The notes beneath the pieces were generated by a model that saw only the letters and a program-made list of their open reading frames with translations, did no database searches and was not told where the DNA came from. Shown here one piece after another: positions 6,600-12,314 of a stretch of DNA of 15,042 nucleotides. Positions within the stretch are counted from its first letter, which is position 1. Every line of letters begins with the position of its first letter. The stretch is from contig JBMOJH010000084.1 of NCBI GenBank assembly GCA_049316905.1, positions 1 through 15,042 of the forward strand, given 5' to 3'. Made by a program: the position numbers and the translations under genes. The stretch is from CAIPVR01 sp049316905. GTDB lineage: Bacteria > Actinomycetota > Acidimicrobiia > Acidimicrobiales > Microtrichaceae.

Positions 6600-7367
6600 T
6601 CAGTTCGGGGTGGTCGATGCGAGGGTCGAGGCGAAGATCTGCCAGGCGAGCAGGGTCTTCGCGACGAGCGACAAGGTGATGTAGGTGCGCTCGCCGAACA
6701 TGTAGTCCGCCCATCTGCCCAGCTGCTTGTACTGCAGCCATTGGTTGATGGCGAAGCAGTTGAAGAGCACGAACAGCGACACGAAGATGCCGTAGACGAA
6801 CCCTGGCGCGTGCTGATCGGCGCCCGGGCCGATGAGATAGATCGCAATGGCGATCCACGGGACGGCGCCGGCGACGCAGCCGATCCAGAACGGGCCGAGG
6901 CCGCCGCCGGGGGACTCGTAGCGCTCCTGCATCCACCCGAAGCCGATCATCGAGGCGTTCACGCCGACCAGGGCGGTCAACGCGGCGACGTCGTTGATGC
7001 CCGTGAGCATGGCGATGAGCACGATCATGATCGAGGCGCTGACCGAGTACTCGAGCCAGCGGTAGGGGTTCCGGCCGCCCGAGACCTCGCGTTGGTACGA
7101 CGCCCAGCGCGGGCCGGCCACGGTGAGGTGCGCCAACGCCGACAGGGCGAAGAACGCGGCAATGGCCCAGGCGAAGTTCAGGTTGAACAGCGTCACGCTC
7201 TGGCGGCCGACGTCCGGACCGGGTGGGCCGGCCATGTAGCTGGCGTCGACGGGGAGCGAGAAGTCGTTCGCAAGGACGACGATCGCCACCGCCTGGAGCA
7301 GGTGGAGCGCCCCGGCAGCGAGGTTGTAGGGCCTGAGCCGAGCGAGTGCGACAGACGTGTCAGTCAT
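6600..7367 (-). CDS. Heliorhodopsin
   Basis: This is a retinal-binding seven-helix membrane protein of the heliorhodopsin family, which has inverted topology (N-terminus inside) and generally a slow photocycle suggesting signalling rather than pumping. The 255 residues contain seven helices at roughly 11-33, 62-84, 104-124, 126-147, 160-180, 189-209 and 229-250. The Schiff-base Lys is K237 in S233-L-V-A-K237, within the family-typical stretch E226-R-T-Y to A-W-Q-I-F at 241-245. The counter-ion is E106 in R103-W-L-E-Y-S108. H22 and H80 match the two conserved pocket histidines (H23 and H80 in 48C12, from memory). The long first loop with L-P-V and G-P-P-G (38-50) is also typical. ATG 7367 follows a TACAGT box by 8 nt. 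Part of the gene is only about 53 % GC (6721-6780), unlike neighbours. No retinal biosynthesis gene is nearby. Confidence 0.95.
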   Translation of the reverse strand: MTDTSVALARLRPYNLAAGALHLLQAVAIVVLANDFSLPVDASYMAGPPGPDVGRQSVTLFNLNFAWAIAAFFALSALAHLTVAGPRWASYQREVSGGRNPYRWLEYSVSASIMIVLIAMLTGINDVAALTALVGVNASMIGFGWMQERYESPGGGLGPFWIGCVAGAVPWIAIAIYLIGPGADQHAPGFVYGIFVSLFVLFNCFAINQWLQYKQLGRWADYMFGERTYITLSLVAKTLLAWQIFASTLASTTPN

Positions 7368-7375
7368 CCCGCCAG

Positions 7376-7381
7376 ACTGTA
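7376..7381 (-). promoter_or_regulatory. Putative leaderless promoter (-10 box) of heliorhodopsin
   Basis: On the minus strand TACAGT ends 8 nt before the ATG at 7367. The intervening CTGGCGGG could also act as a poor Shine-Dalgarno. No -35 TTGACA-like hexamer is seen at 17-19 bp, which leaves room for an activator or an alternative sigma factor. Confidence 0.5.
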
Positions 7382-7410
7382 CGGGCCGACCCTCGCTCGT
7401 GGGCTTCCTC

Positions 7411-7438
7411 CGCCCTGGAAGGGCGCGCCCCCCGGGGG
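7411..7438 (-). terminator. Double GC-rich hairpin ending the esterase-metE unit
   Basis: CGCCCT (7411-7416), loop GGA, AGGGCG (7420-7425) is a perfect 6-bp stem. Next to it lies a CCCCCGGGGG palindrome at about 7429-7438. It sits 16 bp past the metE-like stop and upstream of the heliorhodopsin -10 box, so it would insulate the two units. There is no T-tract. Confidence 0.45.
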
Positions 7439-7454
7439 TGAGGGGTCCGCCCGG

Positions 7455-8501
7455 TCAGTCGCCGAGGCGTTCCTCGGCGAGGCGGGTGCCCTCCACCCGG
7501 GCCCGGATCTTCTCGAAGGCCAGGTCGCGGCTGGTGGAGAGGTCGTCACCGAAGGGGGAGAAGCCGCAGTCGTCGCACGTGCCGAGCCGATCCACCGGGA
7601 GGTGCTCGGCCGCCTCGAGCACCCGGGCGCACACCTCCTCCGGCGTCTCCACCCGCGGGTCGATGGGGTCGATCACCCCGACGAACACCGTGGCCGCTGC
7701 GGGCAGGTGCTCGGCGACGGTGCGCAGCACACGGGGCCGGTCGGTCTCGCTCGCGAGCTGGAGGTAGAAGTTGCCGGCCCGCAGTCGGAACAGCTCGGGC
7801 AGGAGCTCGACGTAGTCGACGTCCGCGCTGTGGGTGGAGTCCTGGTCGCCGCCGGGACAGGTGTGGATCCCGATGCGGGAGCGCTCGTCGTCGTCGAAGT
7901 GGTCGAGCACCTGGTTGTTGAGCGCCACGAACTGCCGGAGCAGCCCGCCCGACGGGTCGAGCTTCAGCGCGAGGCGCCCTTCGGTGAAGTCGATCTGGAC
8001 CTTGTGCGCGCCGGCGTCGAGACAGCCGCGGATGTCGGCGACTCCCTCGGCCACCAGATCACCCAGGAACTGCTCCTGCGGGTAGTCGGCGAGCCCGTCC
8101 TGCGGGTAGAGGAGGCTGAGCGCGGAGACCGCGATCACGGCCTGCTTCACCGGGCGGTCGGTGAGGCCGACCGCCCGACGGAGGAACTCGTCCGCGTGGT
8201 GCGCGTAGCGGAACGGTCCACCCGTCAGCTGCGGCAGCTGCCGGGTGTGGCCGTCGGCGAACGGGATCACGGCGCCACCGGGGCCGATCGTGGCGAGCCC
8301 GTCGAGGGGGTAGGTCACGAAGCTCGACTTCGTCTGCTCGCCGTCGGTGACGACCGGCGACCCGGTGGCCTCGAAGCGCCGCAGGGTGTCGCGCAGCGCC
8401 AGGTCGAACAGCTGGTCGAGGCGGTCCGCCCCCGCCCCGCCCGTCATCGCCGCCACCAGCTCGGGTGGACGGGGGATGCTCCCGATCGGTTCCGTCTCCA
8501 T
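7455..8501 (-). CDS. Stand-alone MetE-core (cobalamin-independent methionine synthase C-terminal-like) protein
   Basis: The 348-residue protein matches the catalytic C-terminal barrel of MetE and lacks the ~400-residue N-terminal barrel of the classic enzyme. It begins with an I-G-S-I-P-R-P motif (6-12) as in MetE barrels. Candidate zinc ligands are H213 and C215 (H-T-C-P-G-G), E252 (L-A-S-E) and C309 or C312 (T-C-D-D-C-G-F-S-P). These correspond in order to the His, Cys, Glu, Cys set of MetE. It likely transfers a methyl group to homocysteine or a related thiol in the cytosol. Core MetE forms may use methylcobalamin proteins or a partner instead of methyl-folate, so the donor is uncertain. 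ATG 8501 has a strong AGGAGG 9 nt upstream. It follows the esterase gene by 29 bp, probably in one operon. Confidence 0.82.
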   Translation of the reverse strand: METEPIGSIPRPPELVAAMTGGAGADRLDQLFDLALRDTLRRFEATGSPVVTDGEQTKSSFVTYPLDGLATIGPGGAVIPFADGHTRQLPQLTGGPFRYAHHADEFLRRAVGLTDRPVKQAVIAVSALSLLYPQDGLADYPQEQFLGDLVAEGVADIRGCLDAGAHKVQIDFTEGRLALKLDPSGGLLRQFVALNNQVLDHFDDDERSRIGIHTCPGGDQDSTHSADVDYVELLPELFRLRAGNFYLQLASETDRPRVLRTVAEHLPAAATVFVGVIDPIDPRVETPEEVCARVLEAAEHLPVDRLGTCDDCGFSPFGDDLSTSRDLAFEKIRARVEGTRLAEERLGD

Positions 8502-8510
8502 GTCGCGGTC

Positions 8511-8516
8511 CCTCCT
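8511..8516 (-). promoter_or_regulatory. Strong Shine-Dalgarno of the metE-like gene
   Basis: AGGAGG on the minus strand lies 9 nt before ATG 8501 and fixes that start. The canonical site contrasts with the leaderless arrangement of most first genes here and fits an internal operon gene. Confidence 0.75.
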
Positions 8517-8530
8517 GTTGTCGGTGCAGC

Positions 8531-9550
8531 TCAGGCGTCCAGGACCCGGGCGCCGCGCCGGCGTCGCACGACCTTCTCGTCGACGTTCGCGGCCACGAAG
8601 TCGCTGATCCGCTCCATCGTGAGCATGCTCGACACGCCGCCGGGCAGCACCGTGAGCCAGTCGTGGAACATGTGTGGCTCCACCACGTAGTCCACCTCCA
8701 CCCCCGAGTCGCGGGCCTTGTCGACGAACGCAGCGATCGAGTCGAGGAGGACCTCGTTGCTCCCGGCGAAGACCTGCAGCGGCGGGAGCCCGGTGAGGTC
8801 CGCGTTGATGACCGATGCCCGCGGGTCGGTCGGGTCCGCCCCGCCGACCACCATCTCCACGGCGTGGGGGATCTTGTCCGACGGCAGGTAGTCGGTCGCC
8901 GCGTTGGACTCCATCGTCCCGCCCGACGCGGTGAGGTCGGTCCACGGCGAGAGGCAGACCGCCGCGGCCGGGAGGGGCAGGCCCTCGTCGCGGGCGGCCA
9001 CCAGCAGCGAGACGGTGAGGCCGCCACCGGCGGAGTCGCCCATCACCACGATCGTGCGGGGGTCCACACCGTGGTCCAGCAGCCAGCGGTAGGAGGTGAG
9101 TGCATCGTCGAGCGCGGCCGGGAACGCGTGGCGGGGGGCGAGGCGGTAGTTGATCGCGAAGGTCCGGGCCCGCAACGACCACGTGAGCCACGCGGTGATC
9201 TGCCGGACGAACTTGGGGGAGCCGACCAGGTAGGCGCCGCCGTGGAGGAAGAGCACGGTGGTGAGGTCCGACTCCGGCCGGGTGAGCACCTCCGCCTGCA
9301 CGCCGTCGAGGTCGGCCTTGCCGAGCCGGACGACCCGCCCGAGGCTCACCGGGGTGCCCGAGACGATGAACCGGTTGAGCAGGGGCACGATCCACGGCGG
9401 CAGGAGGATGACCTCGTCGGTGAGCGCGGCGAGGACGTCGCGCATCGTGGAGGTCCGCCACGACCACGCCGGGTCCACCGGGCCGAACCGGATCCGACGC
9501 CATAACGACACCAGCAGGGCGCGCACGGCGATGATCGGCAGCTTCAGCAT
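8531..9550 (-). CDS. Alpha/beta-hydrolase, hormone-sensitive-lipase (family IV) esterase
   Basis: This is a 339-residue serine esterase of the HSL family, hydrolysing carboxyl esters of unknown identity. The oxyanion-hole motif is H103-G-G-A-Y107. The nucleophile is S173 in G171-D-S-A-G-G176. The acid is probably D270 (after S-N-E-V-L-L) and the catalytic His is H296 in H293-M-F-H-D-W298. The hydrophobic N-terminus (1-17) with following basic residues may attach it to the membrane; a cleavable signal is not evident. ATG 9550 is preceded by GAGGAA 8 nt upstream, and the 22-residue upstream extension from 9616 is rejected as Arg/Pro-rich. It is the first gene of a two-gene unit with the metE-like gene. 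Confidence 0.86.
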   Translation of the reverse strand: MLKLPIIAVRALLVSLWRRIRFGPVDPAWSWRTSTMRDVLAALTDEVILLPPWIVPLLNRFIVSGTPVSLGRVVRLGKADLDGVQAEVLTRPESDLTTVLFLHGGAYLVGSPKFVRQITAWLTWSLRARTFAINYRLAPRHAFPAALDDALTSYRWLLDHGVDPRTIVVMGDSAGGGLTVSLLVAARDEGLPLPAAAVCLSPWTDLTASGGTMESNAATDYLPSDKIPHAVEMVVGGADPTDPRASVINADLTGLPPLQVFAGSNEVLLDSIAAFVDKARDSGVEVDYVVEPHMFHDWLTVLPGGVSSMLTMERISDFVAANVDEKVVRRRRGARVLDA

Positions 9551-9579
9551 CGGCTCAGTTCCTCGCGTCGGTCGGCGTG

Positions 9580-9599
9580 GCCCTACCGGCCCGGGCCGG
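9580..9599 (-). promoter_or_regulatory. Possible promoter with abutting palindromic operator for the esterase unit
   Basis: On the minus strand a perfect 14-bp palindrome CCGGCCCGGGCCGG (9586-9599) directly abuts a TAGGGC -10-like box (9585-9580). The ATG lies 29 nt further on with a Shine-Dalgarno in the leader. The box ends in C rather than the usual T, so promoter strength is doubtful. The palindrome sits where a repressor could block RNA polymerase. It could alternatively be a GC hairpin. Confidence 0.35.
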
Positions 9600-9617
9600 C
9601 AGGGGCATTCCAGCACA

Positions 9618-9640
9618 CGCGGGGAGTCGGCGGACCCGCG
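9618..9640 (-). terminator. Candidate terminator of the sulfatase-LLM unit
   Basis: CGCGGG (9618-9623) pairs perfectly with CCCGCG (9635-9640) around an 11-nt loop, 7 bp past the stop of the LLM oxidoreductase. No T-tract follows. Confidence 0.4.
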
Positions 9641-9647
9641 CCGCCGG

Positions 9648-10640
9648 TCAGGCGTGGGCGGCCGCGGCGGTGAGCTCCACCGACTCGAGGCGCTGCTCGA
9701 GGGTCGCGGCGGCGTGGACGGTGATCAGCTCGTCGGCGTCCGCGTGGAGGGCGAACGCGGCGAGTTGCTCCCGCACCGCCGCCGGGTCGCCGGCCGCGGT
9801 GTACTCCATCATCCCGACGATCTGTCGGCCCTGGGGCGAGGCGACCAGCGCGTCGACCTCCGCGTCGGAGAGCTCCGCGTCCGGTGCCAGGAACCGCACC
9901 ACCCGCGAGCGCACCGCCCGGTCCAGGCGGGCCCGGGCCTCCTCGTCGGAGGGGGCAGCGACCACGTTCACCGCGGCCAGCACGTAGGGCCGCTCCGCCT
10001 GCTCCGACGGCTGGAACTGGGCCCGGTACAGCGCCACGGCGGCCTGCAGCGCCTGCGGGGCGAAGTGGGACGCGAAGGCGTAGGGCAGGCCCAGATGGGC
10101 GGCGAGACGGGCGCCGAACAGCGAGGAGCCGAGGATGTAGAGCGGCACGTGGGTGCCCCGGCCGGGCACGGCACGCACCCCCGGCACCCGGCTCCGGTCG
10201 CCCAGGAAGGCCTGCAGCTCCAGCACCTCCTCGGGGAAGCGCTCGGCACGGGCCGCGGTGGTGCCCAGCGCGGCGGCGGTCACCTGATCGGTGCCCGGCG
10301 CCCGGCCGAGGCCCAGGTCGATGCGACCGGGATGGAGCTCGGCCAGCGTGCCGAACTGCTCGGCCACGGTCAGCGGGCGGTGGTTGGGGAGCATCACCCC
10401 GCCTGCGCCGAGGCGGATCGTGCGGGTGTTGGCCGCCACGTGGGCCACGAGCACCGCCGGCGCCGACGACCCCACTGACGTCATGTTGTGGTGCTCGGCG
10501 TACCAGACACGCCCGTAGCCGTGTTCCTCGGCCCGGCGCGCCAGTTCCACGCAGCCGGCGAGCGCCTCGCCCGCCGTCTGGTCGCGCCGGATGACGGCGA
10601 GGTCGAGGACCGACAGCGGCGGCAACGGCGACGGCGTCAT
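9648..10640 (-). CDS. LLM-class (luciferase-like) flavin-dependent oxidoreductase
   Basis: The 330-residue protein has a bacterial-luciferase-like TIM barrel that probably uses FMNH2 or F420 as cofactor in the cytosol; the substrate is unknown. Family features are L9-S-V-L-D-L, the A48-E-H-H-N52 motif, S-S-A-P-A (58-62), G78-A-G-G-V-M-L-P-N-H-R-P-L90, and L-H-P-G-R-I-D-L-G-L-G-R-A-P-G-T at 102-117. This set marks the 'luciferase family oxidoreductase, group 1' branch (YwcH-like), rather than the alkanesulfonate monooxygenase SsuD. The last ~40 residues are Ala-rich and helical. The ATG at 10640 overlaps the sulfatase stop by 4 bp (ATGA), which fixes the start and implies translational coupling. 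Confidence 0.9.
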   Translation of the reverse strand: MTPSPLPPLSVLDLAVIRRDQTAGEALAGCVELARRAEEHGYGRVWYAEHHNMTSVGSSAPAVLVAHVAANTRTIRLGAGGVMLPNHRPLTVAEQFGTLAELHPGRIDLGLGRAPGTDQVTAAALGTTAARAERFPEEVLELQAFLGDRSRVPGVRAVPGRGTHVPLYILGSSLFGARLAAHLGLPYAFASHFAPQALQAAVALYRAQFQPSEQAERPYVLAAVNVVAAPSDEEARARLDRAVRSRVVRFLAPDAELSDAEVDALVASPQGRQIVGMMEYTAAGDPAAVREQLAAFALHADADELITVHAAATLEQRLESVELTAAAAHA

Positions 10641-12253
10641 CCGGGCACCAGCCGCTTCTGGTCGCGCTGGGTGTCGAGGACGGTCCGCATCCGGGACACC
10701 ACCTCGGGGGCGTCGTCACGCCGGTTCCGGCGCTCCTCGGGGTCTGCGGTCAGGTTGTGCAGCTCCCACTCCGACTCCACCGCCGGCACCGTGGACCCGG
10801 CCAGGCCGTGGTCGACGTCCCACTCGCCGAGGCCGTCGTGGTAATGGTTCAGCTTCCAGAGCTCGGGCGCTCCGCCGTCGCCCGTGGGCAGGGTCGTGAC
10901 CACCGACTCGATGCGGGCCGGTGCCGTCAGCGAGTCGAAGGGCTCGCCCGTGAGGACGTTGCTCTGGCTGGCCCCCCGGGTCACGGCGTCCTCGGTCATG
11001 AAGTACACGGGCCCGGAAAGGTCGTCCGCGCCCACCGCGCCGGTCAGCACTCCGCTGAGGTCACGGCCGGGCAGCGGTCGGACCAGCCGGTGGCCGCGGG
11101 CCAGTTCGGTGGCCGCACGCTCCCGGTCGATACCCGCGAGGCCCATGAGGGTGGGGACCAGGTCGACGTGGCTGGTGGGCGTGGAGATGCCGCCGTCGAC
11201 CGGCGCCACGCCCGGGCCGCGCACGACCATGGGCACCCGCAGCGCCTCGTCGTAGGCGTTGGCCCACTTCTGCTGCATACCGCCGTGGGCGCCGAGCAGG
11301 TCGCCGTGGTCGGAGGTGAACACCACGATGGTGTCGTCGGCCATGCCCGACGCGTCGAGCGCGTCGAGGATGCGGCCGATCGCCCGGTCCACGAGCTTGT
11401 GCAGGTAGTAGTAGAGGCGTCGGTAGGCGTCGTCGGCCGGCTGCGGGGCCACCATCTTCGGCCACAGCTCCCGGAACTGCTCCTGGCAGGCGGGGCGGCC
11501 CGCGAAGGAGTCGGCCTGGGAGGGCGGCGCGGGGATCCCGGGCACGGTGTCGTCGCCCGGCTCGAGGCCGAGCAGCAGCTCGTAGAAGCCGCCGGCGAAC
11601 GCGATGTCGTGGGGGTTCACGAACGAGGCGACCGCCAGCCACGGCCGTTCCTTCGAACCCTCCGCCAGGTCGCCGAACAGCTCCACGACCTGTTCGGCGA
11701 AGACGGGGTCGCGGACGCTGCCGCTGTTCGACTTGGCCGCGCCGTGGGGTTCACGGCCGATCCAGCCGGAGAACCCGAAGGGGTCGAGCCGGTCCGCGGC
11801 GCGGTAGGCCTCGACGGCCTCGGCGATGACCCGGCCGTCGTCGTCGGACGCGGCGAGACCCTCGTGGGATCCGGGCACGGGCAGGTCGGCGTGGTTGATG
11901 TGCCACTTGCCCCGGTAGTGGGTGTCGTAGCCGCCGGCGCGGAACCAGTCGCCCAGGGTCGGCACGCCGTCGGGGTCGAGCCACCGCATCTCGGGGTCGT
12001 CCGCGTCCTTGGCGACGCCGTCGGTCTGGGCCACCCCGTGGAGTGATGGGTACTGGCCGGTGAACAGCGTCGCCCTGCTCGGCACGCAGGCGGTGGAGCC
12101 GACGTAGTGGCGGTGCAGCTCCACCCCGCCCTCGCGGATCCGGTCGCGGGCCGGCAGCTGGTCACGCCGGAAGCGGGTGACCTCGGCCGTCTCGTACGGC
12201 GGCGGGTAGCGCTCCTCGTCGGTCATGATGAGCAGCACGTTCGGCGTCGACAT
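10637..12253 (-). CDS. Type I (formylglycine-dependent) sulfatase, probably cytoplasmic
   Basis: The 538-residue enzyme hydrolyses a sulfate ester (or possibly a phosphonate/phosphate ester) with calcium and a formylglycine. The modifiable cysteine is C56 in the C56-V-P-S-R60 signature, followed by A-T-L-F-T-G. Metal and substrate residues are visible: D12-E13 near the N-terminus, K116 and H118 in G-K-W-H, H215 in N-P-H-D, D315-H316 in S-D-H-G-D, and K329. The protein begins directly with the first core strand and has no signal peptide, so it should act inside the cell on imported sulfate esters. A formylglycine-generating enzyme is needed and is not in the window. ATG 12253 follows a TACATT box by 6 nt. 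It is coupled to the LLM gene and divergent from SulP. The natural substrate cannot be inferred. Confidence 0.91.
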   Translation of the reverse strand: MSTPNVLLIMTDEERYPPPYETAEVTRFRRDQLPARDRIREGGVELHRHYVGSTACVPSRATLFTGQYPSLHGVAQTDGVAKDADDPEMRWLDPDGVPTLGDWFRAGGYDTHYRGKWHINHADLPVPGSHEGLAASDDDGRVIAEAVEAYRAADRLDPFGFSGWIGREPHGAAKSNSGSVRDPVFAEQVVELFGDLAEGSKERPWLAVASFVNPHDIAFAGGFYELLLGLEPGDDTVPGIPAPPSQADSFAGRPACQEQFRELWPKMVAPQPADDAYRRLYYYLHKLVDRAIGRILDALDASGMADDTIVVFTSDHGDLLGAHGGMQQKWANAYDEALRVPMVVRGPGVAPVDGGISTPTSHVDLVPTLMGLAGIDRERAATELARGHRLVRPLPGRDLSGVLTGAVGADDLSGPVYFMTEDAVTRGASQSNVLTGEPFDSLTAPARIESVVTTLPTGDGGAPELWKLNHYHDGLGEWDVDHGLAGSTVPAVESEWELHNLTADPEERRNRRDDAPEVVSRMRTVLDTQRDQKRLVPG

Positions 12254-12259
12254 GGGCGG

Positions 12260-12265
12260 AATGTA
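12260..12265 (-). promoter_or_regulatory. Putative leaderless promoter (-10 box) of the sulfatase unit
   Basis: On the minus strand TACATT ends 6 nt before the ATG at 12253. It shares the 61-bp divergent region with the SulP promoter, so the two -35 regions must overlap and one regulator could control both. Confidence 0.5.
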
Positions 12266-12301
12266 ACGCCCTCACCGCCGGTGCGAGGGTCGGTCGCCGC
12301 G

Positions 12302-12307
12302 TAGGGT
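12302..12307 (+). promoter_or_regulatory. Putative leaderless promoter (-10 box) of sulP
   Basis: TAGGGT ends 7 nt before GTG 12315. The upstream in-frame GTG at 12306 overlaps this box and so is unlikely to be transcribed. No clear -35 hexamer was seen. Confidence 0.5.
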
Positions 12308-12314
12308 GCCCGGC

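Noticed and set aside
3899..6679. 926-codon open frame opposite the helicase gene
   Set aside because: It is antisense to clear helicase motifs on the other strand. Its product is Gly/Val/Asp/His-rich without a recognisable domain, as expected of a shadow frame in GC-rich DNA.
6509..6847. N-terminal extension of the helicase to 6847
   Set aside because: It would overlap heliorhodopsin by about 250 bp and adds a Ser/Pro/Arg-rich stretch without homology. A -10 box supports GTG 6508.
6600..7367. Proton- or chloride-pumping type 1 rhodopsin
   Set aside because: Helix 3 has the heliorhodopsin W-L-E-Y-S context instead of a DTD/NTQ-type pump motif, and the helix 7 stretch around K237 is heliorhodopsin-like.
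9551..9616. Upstream start of the esterase at 9616
   Set aside because: It adds an Arg/Pro-rich extension that crosses the palindrome and -10-like box. ATG 9550 has a Shine-Dalgarno.
12306..12314. GTG 12306 as sulP start
   Set aside because: It overlaps the TAGGGT -10 box; the GTG at 12315 is 7 nt after the box.
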